Origin: Pogonophryne albipinna
Taxonomy: Eukaryota; Chordata; Actinopteri; Perciformes; Artedidraconidae
Direction: 5' to 3'
DNA length: 64,000 nucleotides
NCBI GenBank assembly: GCA_028583405.1
Contig: JAPTMU010000153.1
Coordinates: 301,256-365,255 of the forward strand
The notes under the pieces were generated by a model that was given only the letters and a program-made list of their open reading frames with translations, made no database searches and was not told the DNA's origin. Below, one piece after another: positions 22,983 through 33,939 of the stretch. Position 1 is the stretch's first letter. Each line of letters begins with the position of its first letter. The translations under genes were made by a program, and so were the position numbers.

Positions 22983-24480
22983 CTCTACACTGAACTTATT
23001 CTTAACATAAATGGCAACGCCACCACCTTTATTAGGCCGGTCGGAACGATACACATTAAAACCATTTAAGGCAATGTCAGAGGCCAACATAGATTTATTT
23101 AGCCATGTTTCTGATAAAACAATGACGTCAGCGTCAGTCGAGCTCCCCCAGATGCGGACAAAATCTAGTTTACCTAACAGACTGCGCACATTCAAGTGGA
23201 TGAAACCCAACCCAGACCTAGCTTTAAAATCAGCAGGAGTAGCGATCTGACTACTACTACTGGGCGGACCAGGGTTAGGTTGTACATTTCCTGACAGTAA
23301 TAACAACAACAAAAAACAGGCATCTTTTCCTCTTAAGCGACACACATACATTGTCATCTACTTTAGAATCACCGGAAAAGTCTGCGAGAGTGTGATTAGA
23401 GCTTAAGAAGCAGTCCTGAAGAACCATCATCGCAGGAAAACAAAAAAGACAAACATATTTTGTCGAGCAGATTGTCTGTGACAAGGCAACCGGTAATTGT
23501 TTGTGTAACACATCCGAACCTTTGCAGGGGATGCCCACTGCGGGTGGCAGAACAGACCTGAGTCCAGTAGACTCCTCAGAATGACTAGAGATCTTCTCAT
23601 AGTCCAAAACAGTTAACAGGCACAGCAGAATCCCGATATTGGCCATTTTCCCAGACCAGCACACAGTATCCGCGATGTTCCTGGAGCAAAATCAGCACAG
23701 CAGCAAAGGAGAGGCGAAAGCAGCAGCGTGGAAGCGCTCCGGTCCCTCCGTGGTATCCCCGGGGTGAAAGCAGGCCTCTGCGACAGCAGAACCAGGACAG
23801 GTGGAAAGCAGGCCTCTGCAACAGCAGAACCAGGACAGGTGAAAGCAGGCCTCTGCAACAGCAGAACCAGGACAGGTGAAAGCAGGCCTCTGCAACAGCA
23901 GAACCAGGACAGGTGGAAAGCAGGCCTCTGCGACAGCAGAACCAGGACAGGTGAAAGCAGGCCTCTGCAACAGCAGAACCAGGACAGGTGAAAGCAGGCC
24001 TCTGCAACAGCAGAACCAGGACAGGTGGAAAGCAGGCCTCTGCGACAGCAGAACCAGGACAGGTGAAAGCAGGCCTCTGCAACAGCAGAACCAGGACAGG
24101 TGGAAAGCAGGCCTCTGCAACAGCAGAACCAGGCCAGGTGGAAAGCAGGCCTCTGCAACAGCAGAACCAGGACAGGTGAAAGCAGGCCTCTGCAACAGCA
24201 GAACCAGGACAGGTGGAAAGCAGGCCTCTGCAACAGCAGAACCAGGACAGGTGAAAGCAGGCCTCTGCAACAGCAGAACCAGGACAGGTGAAAGCAGGCC
24301 TCTGCGACAGCAGAACCAGGACAGGTGAAAGCAGGCCCCATTCGTGGTAAAATCCTCCTCCCGGTGGAAGCAGGCCAAGCCCGAAGCGTGGATCCACTCC
24401 GTCTCTCCGCGACGACTCCGGGGTAAAAACCTCTCCAGTACAGCCGTACTCTACAGGTGGGAGCAGGCCTCCGTAGATCG
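22983..24480 (-). pseudogene. LINE 5' half: 5'UTR monomers and endonuclease start (left arm)
   Basis: In minus orientation, tandem 37-38-bp monomers (23768-24335) are followed by a short frame beginning MCWSGKMANIGILLCLL. In another frame comes a hydrophobic stretch ending SGNVQPNPGP, and then the first half of an AP-type endonuclease (LGFIHLNVRSLLGKLD, DADVIVLSETWLN, GGGVAIYVKNKFSVEL). At 22983 it is cut off by the 33-bp array. The remainder of the same domain resumes at 11732. NPGP after a hydrophobic run resembles the 2A-like elements of CR1-group LINEs, though the first residue is N, not D. Confidence 0.75.
23768..24335 (-). repeat. 37/38-bp tandem monomers in LINE 5' region
   Basis: About 15 copies containing CAGAGGCCTGCTTTCACCTG and CTGGTTCTGCTGT on the minus strand. 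The right arm has about 12 copies (29148-29605). Position ahead of the LINE coding start suggests 5'UTR monomers, which serve as promoters in some LINEs. Confidence 0.88.
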
Positions 24481-24499
24481 CAGACAACTAAAACTTAAC

Positions 24500-24886
24500 A
24501 TATATATATGTTATATCATTCTCTATATGTTGCAGCTGTGTCTGGTGCATGTGTGTGTTTATTGATTTCCTCTCTGTAGTCGAGCAGCTGCTGATCATCT
24601 GAATCTGAAACAGAGTTCATTATCGATCGATAATTCAATCAAAACTAATCTGCAGCTGAAATGTTTGTCAGGTCTGATCTTTCGTCTTTTGCTCCTCTGG
24701 TGTTCTGCAGAATATAAAACATGAAGAGTATCCTCAGGTGAGCACTGACCCCTGGTGGAGGCTGCTGGTACTGCAGGGACACTTTGTTTTAGAGTGCGTC
24801 AGAGACCTCATTAATAACAGATTACACTGCAGGTGATATAACGACAAGCCAACACCTAGAGATACTTCATCACTGCTTAGTAACTG
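24500..24886. other. Innermost part of the left arm, possible exons
   Basis: Contains a 27-nt segment AATATAAAACATGAAGAGTA..CAG (24715-24741) with a strong TTCTGCAG acceptor and CAG|GTGAGC donor on the plus strand. On the minus strand there is an open segment reading DSDDQQLLDYREEI after TTTCAG. Both could be exons of a host gene captured in the arm; neither is recognised. Confidence 0.3.
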
Positions 24887-25077
24887 CCAACTGCCAACAC
24901 CCTTTCAATGACTTGACACCCAATGTCCCAAAACTAACATGCTGCCATTCAGCAGATATAACGTTTAATGTTCTTCCATTTAGTTCAGCGTGTTAGCATG
25001 CTAACGTTTACTAATAAGCACTAAGAAGTACTCTAATATTTGACTCAAGTAAAAGTAGAAATACAACAGTGTAGAAA

Positions 25078-25187
<110 letters not shown>

Positions 25188-26982
25188 TTAAAACTCAGGT
25201 ATGAATTATCTTCATTATGTTGTTCGATACTCGACCCATTTCTCCCACCTTTCCTCAACGACATGCATCTGGGTTCTAATTCTCAGAGTTTCTCCATTTC
25301 ATTGAAGTTCTTCCATCGTGAGTTTACTAAGTTATTGTCTTTCAGTAAATTCCTTCTCATTAGTTTAATGACCTCTATTCTAATGACCAGAAATAGGTCG
25401 GGATCTGTTTCTGTATTCCCTCTGGTGTTTCCCCAGTAAAGGGTTCATGGCTTCTTGTTGAGAGAAACACCAAAGATATTGGACTTTTCTCTTCAAACGC
25501 TTTCCCAGAAGTCTCCCAACACATTACAGAGATAGAAGTCATGTTCTAATATTTAAGACTGAAGGCCAGCTTTTTATTCGTCTTGTCACACAACAGTAGA
25601 TCAACTAGAAACAACTTGAAAAATGTGCATTTCAGAGGAAACCCCACATATGGATTCGTTTGTTTACTAAATGAAAGGGATGCATTTAGAAGGAAGGAAA
25701 CCTGAAGCGTTGATGTACTCTGGGATTATAATCTCACAAATTACTGATGATTAGAGAATAAAACGATGAGGTGGATCCAGCACCAAATATACTTTTCCAG
25801 GGTTACATTTGTTTCTCCTTCCCTAACCACTTACATTGGAGGAAATAATAACGTTTTTTTTCCTGTAAAATTGCAAATTTCATCTTTTGTTTTTTTCGGT
25901 TTGTTATTGGCTTTATTATCTCAGAGGATATTGAACCTTTCTGACCTTAAAGTTGTGTTTTTGCTCGTAAATGTACCAATTAAATCTCAGAGAAAGTCAT
26001 TAATGTTCCGTACATAATGGGATTATATCTGATTTGCATGCTGATCAGTAAATGGGATTTAAAACCTTTCACTGCTTCCAAATACAAACAAGATCATTTG
26101 ACTTGTTCCTAATTATCCATTGAGCATTGATCGACTGTCACCGTGTGAGCAGCTGATTCGTTTGTGAGTGTTGTTGTTGTTGTTGTGCTGAAAACAGGAG
26201 GCAGAGTTTAATATTCCTGACGCCTCCGTCCTACTTTAGTCCAGTTTTGTCTCCAGATTGGGTCATCTTGTGTCGGTGCCAAACACATCGTGCAGAGAAC
26301 TCACTGATCCTGGATCAGGCAGAAACAGGCTCTAAATGTCAGCGTTTACACGAGCTGCACATTTTTAACCCAGTCTGAACTCGAGGGTAAAACTTCTAGA
26401 AGCTGCTGCTGCTGAAAACTCTTTCATTTAACATTAAATCAACTCAGTATCACATGTCTGATGTTACAACCACCTTTATTTTGGTGAAAACATCCTTAAT
26501 TCAATTCTACATTATGTCGACATCTATATAGACATTTTTTTTAAAAAGCTATATAAAATGGATGGAGCCAAACATTTTAAAGAACATTAAATACAAATAT
26601 TTTAAACAATATGACAACATATTTTAAATAAAAAAACATTTAAAATCCATAAAAAAACAATTAAGAAAACAGGAGAAAACCGTATTTTTTTAGAATAATA
26701 AATATAATTATTTAAAAAAGTCAGGATAACAACAGGCAGTAAAAAAAGTAAGAAATATTTAATTGTGGGTCCATGCTCAGTATTTTGTTCCAACGTTTAT
26801 TTTCCAAACTCAGAAATCAGGTGAAGTTTCTGTCCATAGGTAAGTAATGAAAAAGCTTCCTTTACCTCTGAGCTCTGCATCAGATTATTCAACCCTCTGG
26901 CGCCCTCTGGTGTCTGCTGGGGCAACAGCACATTTATCAATAAAGCACTGTAAATACAAGTCTCTATTTTTCTTTATTTCAG

Positions 26983-27073
26983 GACGTTTTGGAAAACCTA
27001 GAATCTTGTGATCTGGACGATGACGACCTCATGTTGGATGAAGATCTGCCGGAGGATGACTCCCTGCGCAGCG
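26983..27073 (+). CDS. Isolated exon resembling CCSER1/CCSER2
   Basis: A TTCTTTATTTCAG acceptor precedes 91 nt reading DVLENLESCDLDDDDLMLDE and continuing DLPEDDSLRS, then a GTACAT donor. The acidic LESCDLDDDDLMLD block resembles a conserved segment of the coiled-coil serine-rich proteins CCSER1/CCSER2; I recall this family motif but could not align it. No other CCSER exon is certain nearby. A possible downstream exon at 28553-28593 (VSVSDEDDDEDDVQ) lies at the edge of the right arm. The gene is therefore partial here, or the rest lies outside the window. In the duplicate at 45896-49217 the exon is gone. Confidence 0.5.
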
Positions 27074-27233
27074 GTACATTTAGATCTAATAAAGTCACAT
27101 AAAGTACAATTACTGTGTGGATCCCCAAAAAGAATATTTAAGAGCTGTGATGTACGATACAATCCACCAGAATCTGCTTTATTTTGTATACATTTGCAAT
27201 TAGGCAAATAACCCAAAGCAGACAGAGCAATCT

Positions 27234-27405
27234 CTTCTCAGTTTAACCAGCAGTTAAACAGCAGATAACCAGCAGTTAACCAGCGGTTAACCAGCAGTTA
27301 ACCTGCAGTTAACCGGCAGTTAACCATCAGTTAACCAGCAGTTAAACAGCAGCTAACCAGCAGTTAACCAGCAGCTAACCAGCCGTTAAATAGCAGACAA
27401 TACAG
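27234..27405. repeat. 11-bp CAGTTAACCAG minisatellite
   Basis: About 14 degenerate tandem copies of CAGCAGTTAAC/CAGTTAACCAG. Confidence 0.85.
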
Positions 27406-28430
27406 TCGCTGGTTTATTTCTGTCTGTAGGCCGTTGCTGTGAGTGTGGACGGTCGGAGCATATACCACGTTAGCTTAGCCAATCGATCCGATCTCCATTC
27501 AGAAAACACGCATTTTAAAAGGTGTTTCTCTGCCGTCTGTCTGCAGACCTGTCAAAGCATGAATTCATGGTTTTTACTAACCGGTATCAGTATGTTGTTA
27601 CTTCGGCATCATTTAGAACCCTGTATTACAATTAGATCACGGTCAAATATGTTCATTGTGTTGTAGTTGTAGCCCCCGAGCCAGCGATTCTCTCTGACCA
27701 ATCAGCAGTCGAGAGTGTTTACGTCTCTAGTTTAGCAGACTCAGCCTGGCTGTTGGAGGGCCAGAAAAAAGGTGAATAAGCCCTGGTGGAACTACTCCTG
27801 GTGGGTTTGGCCCGGCGCGCTTAAACCCTGCTCCGTGCTGCAGTGGAAAAGCGCCATGCATTGTGTTGGCAGCTCATTCCTTCAAACAGGAGCTTCAGAT
27901 TGATGATCAGAGGAAATATGAACGTTTATTTCAAGCTTGATATGTAAATGTGTTATTGGGCTTTTTTAGATCTGTTAGAAAATGTTTCCAACTTTAATCG
28001 ACTGAATTCATTTGAAAATTGGGCTCTTATGAACACATGAATACTGTGTAATATATATATTTAAGAAGTACAATTTAAGAGAAGCAGAATTTTATTATAC
28101 TAAAGTCATTGTACTTTTTGAATTTGCTGAGTGAGGGCCGATTCAAAATGGCCCGCGGGCCGTAGTTTGGACCCCCTGCTGACGTGCATTATTTACCATG
28201 TTGTAAAGAAGGTCCCCGTTACAGCTACTAAACAATTGTATAACTATTATTTTTGACTTTAATCTCATACAAAATAAAACACTTGTGAGATTTCACATCT
28301 TAATCTCAGAGAATAAAATGGACTTTTATTTTAAATATATTAAATATGAATTGTATTGAAGTTCTTTCAGATTTAAGACTTTCTCATTTCAAACTGTGTT
28401 CCTGTTTGTTTGAGTGATTTCCTCCTAACC
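27406..28430. other. Spacer sequence, no gene recognised
   Basis: No supported exon. The frame at 27439-27666 has no family features. Confidence 0.45.
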
Positions 28431-28435
28431 TGTGT

Positions 28436-28521
28436 TTCTCCTCCTCCTCTTCCTCCTCCTCCCCTCCTCCTCCTCCTCCTCCTCCTCCTCCTCCTCTTCC
28501 TCCTCCTCCTCCTCCTCCTTG
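28436..28521. repeat. (CTC)n/(CCT)n microsatellite
   Basis: Pyrimidine-only trinucleotide tract directly before TTGTTTTTGCACAG, so it would act as an extended polypyrimidine tract for a downstream splice acceptor if one is used. Confidence 0.9.
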
Positions 28522-28984
28522 TTTTTGCACAGCTTCTCATTGTTTGTTTAAAGTCAGTGTTTCTGATGAAGATGATGATGAAGACGATGTCCAGTTACTA
28601 AGTAGTGATGAAGTATCTCTAGGTGTTGGCTTGTCGTTATATCACCTGCAGTGTAATCTGTTATTAATGAGGTCTCTGACGCACTCTAAAACAAAGTGTC
28701 CCTGCAGTACCAGCAGCCTCCACCAGGGGTCAGTGCTCACCTGAGGATACTCTTCATGTTTTATATTCTGCAGAACACCAGAGGAGCAAAAGACGAAAGA
28801 TCAGACCTGACAAACATTTCAGCTGCAGATTAGTTTTGATTGAGTTATCGATCGATAATTAACTCTGTTTCAGATTCAGATGATCAGCAGCTGCTCGACT
28901 ACAGAGAGGAAATCAATAAACACACACATGCACCAGACACAGCTGCAACATATAGAGAATGATATAACATATATATATGTTAAG

Positions 28985-30386
28985 TTTTAGTTGTCTGCGA
29001 TCTACGGAGGCCTGCTCCCACCTGTAGAGTACGGCTGTACTGGAGAGGTTTTTACCCCGGAGTCGTCGCGGAGAGACGGAGTGGATCCACGCTTCGGGCT
29101 TGGCCTGCTTCCACCGGGAGGAGGATTTTACCACGGCTGGGGACTGCTTTCACCTGTCCTGGTTCTGCTGTCGCAGAGGCCTGCTTTCCACCTGTCCTGG
29201 TTCTGCTGTTGCAGAGGCCTGCTTTCACCTGTCCTGGTTCTGCTGTCGCAGAGGCCTGCTTTCCACCTGTCCTGGTTCTGCTGTCGCAGAGGCCTGCTTT
29301 CACCTGTCCTGGTTCTGCTGTCGCAGAGGCCTGCTTTCCACCTGTCCTGGTTCTGCTGTCGCAGAGGCCTGCTTTCACCTGTCCTGGTTCTGCTGTCGCA
29401 GAGGCCTGCTTTCCACCTGTCCTGGTTCTGCTGTTGCAGAGGCCTGCTTTCACCTGTCCTGGTTCTGCTGTCGCAGAGGCCTGCTTTCCACCTGTCCTGG
29501 TTCTGCTGTTGCAGAGGCCTGCTTTCCACCTGTCCTGGTTCTGCTGTCGCAGAGGCCTGCTTTCCACCTGTCCTGGTTCTGCTGTCGCAGAGGCCTGCTT
29601 TCACCCCGGGGATACCACGGAGGGACCGGAGCGCTTCCACGCTGCTGCTTTCGCCTGTCCTTTGCTGCTGTGCTGATTTTGCTCCAGGAACATCGCGGAT
29701 ACTGTGTGCTGGTCTGGGAAAATGGCCCATATCGGGATTCTGCTGTGCCTGTTAACTGTTTTGGACTATGAGAAGATCTCTAGTCATTCTGAGGAGTCTA
29801 CTGGACTCAGGTCTGTTCTGCCACCCGCAGTGGGCATCCCCTGCAAAGGTTCGGATGTGTTACACAAACAATTACCGGTTGCCTTGTCACAGACAATCTG
29901 CTCGACAAAATATATTTGTCTTTTTTGTTTTCCTGCGATGATGGTTCTTCAGGACTGCTTCTTAAGCTCTAATCACACTCTCGCAGACTTTTCCGGTGAT
30001 TCTAAAGTAGATGACAATGTATGTGTGTCGCTTAAGAGGAAAAGATGCCTGTTTTTTGTTGTTGTTATTACTGTCAGGAAATGTACAACCTAACCCTGGT
30101 CCGCCCAGTAGTAGTAGTCAGATCGCTACTCCTGCTCATTTTAAAGCTAGGTCTGGGTTGGGTTTCATCCACTTGAATGTGCGCAGTCTGTTAGGTAAAC
30201 TAGATTGTGTCCGTATCTGGGCGAGCTCGACTGACGCTGACGTCATTGTTTTATCAGAAACATGGCTAAATAAATCTATGTTGGCCTCTGACATTGCCTT
30301 AAATGGTTTTAATGTGTATCGTTCCGACCGGCCTAATAAAGGTGGTGGCGTTGCCATTTATGTTAAGAATAAGTTCAGTGTAGAGT
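28985..30386 (+). pseudogene. LINE 5' half (right arm)
   Basis: Inverted counterpart of 22983-24480. Monomers occupy 29148-29605. A short frame starts at 29704 (MCWSGKMAHIGILLCLL). The endonuclease start follows the 2A-like SGNVQPNPGP (30074-30103). It breaks off at 30386 where the 33-bp array begins (TGTAGAGTTGG|GTCAACGAG). Confidence 0.76.
29148..29605 (+). repeat. 37/38-bp LINE 5' monomers (right arm)
   Basis: About 12 copies of the unit seen at 23768-24335. Confidence 0.88.
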
Positions 30387-30926
30387 TGGGTCAACGAGAC
30401 GGATAACGTTCGCCACGACTGGGTCAACGAGACGGATACCGGTCGCCACGACGGGGTCAACGAGACGGATACCGGTCGCCACGATTGGGTCAACGAGACG
30501 GATACCGTTCGCCACGACGGGATCAACGAGACGGATAACGTTCGCCACGACGGGATCAACGAGACGGATAACGCTCGAAACGACTGGGTCAACGAGACGG
30601 ATACCGTTCGCCACAACGGATTCAACGAGACGGATAACGTTCGCCACGACGGGATCAACGAGACGGATACCGTTCGCCACAACGGGATCAACGAGACGGA
30701 TAACGTTCGAAACGACTGGGTCAACGAGACGGATACCGGTCGCCACGACGGGATCAACGAGACGGATAACGTTCGCCACGACGGGATCAACGAGACGGAT
30801 ACCGTTCGCCACGACGGGATCAACGAGACGGATAACGTTCGAAACGACTGGGTAAACGAGACGGATAACGTTCGCCACGACGGGGTCAACGAGACAGCGA
30901 TTATCAAGCTTTTATCTTTGCCATAA
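30387..30926 (+). repeat. Orphan 33-bp array with gene C-terminus (right arm)
   Basis: About 16 units in the NETDNV frame, several with the variants NETDTGRHDG and NETDTVRHDG. It ends NETAIIKLLSLP, TAA (30924-30926) and an overlapping AATAAA. No upstream exons; it abuts the LINE 5' half. Counterpart of 21848-22982, with roughly half as many units. Confidence 0.86.
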
Positions 30927-31786
30927 AATAAAACTTTCATTAATAAATCTGTTTTCTTTTCCAAATATCAAAAAGTTTGATTTTAGAGTATCTTATACTA
31001 TTAGTGTATTTCTGCTTTAAAATGTCCTTAATATTCAAATGTGATAGAACTGCTGGTAAAACATCAGTTTTTTTAATCCATTAGTCAAACTTGGATTATT
31101 TTTGTTCAATAACATGTCATCTTTTAGACCAGTGGACAGAACTTATAGAACCTGTATTTAGGGGTTTCTTTTACAAAATGTCCGTAGACCTAAATATTTA
31201 AAATGCAACGGAAAGAAATGCTCCTTCAAGACGGGAAGGATATAAATCATGATTTATTCATAAAATATTTGTTTCAGTGCAAACACTTGCAAAATGTAAT
31301 TTGGTCCCCAAGCAGTCATTACTCTTCTAAAGAGAAACTTCAGTATTTTCCCTGAACAGTGTCCCATGTCTTTTGGGGAAACAGTTTGTGAAATGAGTCC
31401 AGTATTATGTAAGCAACAAAAAGCATAATAGGGGCTCTTTAGAGCAAAGACCCCCTGAAATAAACATTTGAACGGTAACTCTCACTCAATACCGAACCAA
31501 TTATAAATTTGGGGTTGAAAAATAATGAAGTTTACCTTTTTAAAATACATACATTATATTAGAGTGGAGTTCATTATGTATAGCATTTAATAGAGAATTG
31601 TCTTTAATGTTGGCACGTCAGGAAACTTAGTTTTTCAGTGCTTTGGATTGATTGGAAGTTGAACGAAAACTAAAAGCTTTAACGGGTAAACTGCAGTACC
31701 TAAAAGCTTTTATTACGTATAATTTAATGTAATTATTTCTGTCATTGATCCCAGACAGGACGGTATGAAATGTTGTCGTCTTCAGG
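30927..31786. other. fdxr 3' flank (right arm)
   Basis: Inverted copy of the spacer at 17062-17916. It shares diagnostic bases with cassette B in its distal part (CCTTCAAGACG) and with cassette A elsewhere. Confidence 0.6.
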
Positions 31787-31917
31787 TTATTTTCCAGCCA
31801 GCTGTAGCATTTCCTCCACAGTCAGCAGTTTTTCTCGGGGTTTCCCGATCGCCGCCCCCCTCCGAACTTCCTCACTGTCAATCTTCTCCCACTCGGAGAA
31901 AGTCACTGGTTTCACTC
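31787..31917 (-). pseudogene. fdxr: fdxr last exon (right arm)
   Basis: A 131-nt terminal exon on the minus strand, with frame and stop intact. It carries the cassette A residue (EWEKI). Upstream fdxr exons other than the penultimate one are absent. Confidence 0.87.
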
Positions 31918-32289
31918 CTGCAGGACACGAAATCAGAGTCAGTATCATGCATTTACTAAATTAACCCTGAGCCTCGGAATCGGATTAGATCTTAAATTAT
32001 GTTTTAAGGCATATAACACATTTATTTATTTCTAAATATCAGTATATAGTGTGTAGCCCAAACACACAGTAAGACCTTTAAGGACTAAAACGTCCTTAAG
32101 TGTATAACATCTGACTTTATCCATCAGATTCTCTCATTTTTGCCCTATGGGATAAATACATGCTATGTTCCTGGTTCCCAAAAACATTGGACTCCTTTGT
32201 TTACTTCCAGAACATAGTCACATCACTATGAAACACTCACGCTCCTATTGGCTAGCGCTCCAACACATTGTACGTGTTAGGCTAAGGGG

Positions 32290-32990
32290 CAGGACAGCTC
32301 TATACACCTGAACATCAGCAGGAGAAGACTCTTTAGAGTAGAGACACTACATACTGATATACACCTGGAAATCAGCGGGAGAGGACTCTTTAAAGTAGAG
32401 ACACAACATACTGATATACACCTGAACATCAGCAGGAGAGGACTCTTTAAAGTAGAGACACTACATACTGATATACACCTAAACATCAGCGGGAGAGGAC
32501 TCTTTAAAGTAGAGACACTACATATTGATATACACCTGAACATCAGCAGGAGAGGACTCTTTAAAGTAGAGACACTACATACTGATATACACCTGAACAT
32601 CAGCAGGAGAGGACTCTTTAAAGTAGAGACACTACATACTGATATACACCTGAACATCAGCGGGAGAGGACTCTTTAAAGTAGAGACACTACATACTGAT
32701 ATACACCTGAACATCAGCAGGAGAGGACTCTTTAAAGTAGAGACACTACATACTGATATACACCTGAACATCAGCAGGAGAGGACTCTTTAAAGTAGAGA
32801 CACTACATACTGATATACACCTGAACATCAGCGGGAGAGGACTCTTTAAAGTAGAGATACTACATACTGATATACACCTGAACATCAGCAGGAGAGGACT
32901 CTTTAAAGTAGAGAAACTACATACTGATATACACCTGAACATCAGCGGGAGAGGACTCTTTAAAGTAGAGAAACTACATACCGATAAACA
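32290..32990. repeat. 57-bp minisatellite (right arm)
   Basis: About 12 copies, inverted relative to 15340-16550, in the same fdxr intron. Confidence 0.94.
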
Positions 32991-33061
32991 CCTGAAAATG
33001 AGGAGAATAGGGCCACTTTAATCGAAGCACAGTGTAAATTAATTAAAGGGACAGCAGGAAC

Positions 33062-33235
33062 CTCTGTTTTCCAGCAGAGCGTTGATGCTTTGTGATCCCG
33101 GCTTCACAGCCGATGTGTTCAATGTTCCAGAGTCCATGTCCTCCAGCACGGATCGAACCGTGTCAAAACTATTGTTCAAAGTGGTCGCTATCACACCAGT
33201 GGGGTCTGTTTTCAGCCAGCCACTACAGTAGAGAC
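33062..33235 (-). pseudogene. fdxr: fdxr penultimate exon (right arm)
   Basis: A 174-nt exon on the minus strand with CTAG acceptor and open frame, like the left-arm copies. It has the D of cassette A (KTDPTG) together with the V of cassette B (SAVKPGS), so it is a mosaic. Confidence 0.85.
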
Positions 33236-33939
33236 CTAGAAAGAAAGATAAAGGACATTTATTTTTCACTTCATGTCTGTGGAACACTACAATCGCACCA
33301 TTTCATTTATACCACTAAGTGTCTCTTCAGGCAAAAATACCCATAAAAAATAATTCATAAAGAATTAGTTTCTTCGTAGCATCATTATTGTTACGTCTTA
33401 AAAATGCAAGTTTCATGAGCAATCAGGTATTTTAGGTGAGGCATGACAGGAAGAAGGCTTTCAAATTACCCTGTTTTCTTCTCTTCTACAAATTATGTGT
33501 TTAGGGAAGGGGGTTGTAAAATGTTGTAATTGAATTTTTTGTTTTCTGAAGAGGAGGGATATTTTGGATATTTACTATAACTTTTTCAGAGTTTTTACCT
33601 TGTGTGAAATTGTTTTTAGGCAACAATATAAAATGTTAATACAGATCTTTGTTTTTCAGGGGGAGGTCTTGTTATTTGTTGTAGTTGCTATACCCTCTCA
33701 AATGCAATATTCTTTTACTGATTTGAACATAATGTGAATTTAAAATGATGGTCTCTACTAATCATAAATGCACAACAAGCTCCATGAAAAACTCCTCATT
33801 CTCAGAGTTTAATCTCAGATTAATTGTGTTTTCCTCTGTGCAGAGAGACAATCAGTGCTGATCAGTAGCAGCTGCTGGAGGTTTCCCTCCTTTAAAGCTG
33901 GCTGGTGCTCAGGCAACACTCTCTTGGAAAACTGCAGAG
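33236..33939 (+). promoter_or_regulatory. Promoter region of the right-arm secreted-protein gene
   Basis: E-box CAGCTG at 33869-33874 and TTTAAAG at 33891-33897, 43 bp before the ATG at 33940. The cassette A hAT insertion is absent here. Expression in oocytes is only a guess from the E-box. Confidence 0.4.

Larger units (their letters stand above)
7405..24886 (+). repeat. Left arm of a giant imperfect inverted repeat
   Basis: Read as the reverse complement, this segment matches 28592-39751 in order: L2/hAT, MITEs, LINE 3' half, 33-bp array, secreted-protein gene, fdxr exons with 57-bp minisatellite, second 33-bp array, LINE 5' half. The arm is about 17.5 kb against 11.2 kb on the right, because it holds two gene cassettes instead of one and one extra hAT element (14097-15017). 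The outer end is within an L2 fragment; the inner end is at CAGTTACT (rc) near 24886. Confidence 0.93.

Noticed and set aside
11763..22993. Alternative frames of the 33-bp arrays (RRITFATTGST, VSLNPSWRTLS, DPVVANVIRLV)
   Set aside because: These are out of phase with the spliced exons. Only the NETDNVRHDGV frame follows from exon joining and reaches a conserved C-terminus.
23597..24487. Pro/Cys-rich frames over the LINE monomers
   Set aside because: Tandem 37/38-bp monomers of the LINE 5' region. Frames exist because of the low stop density of the unit and change between arms.
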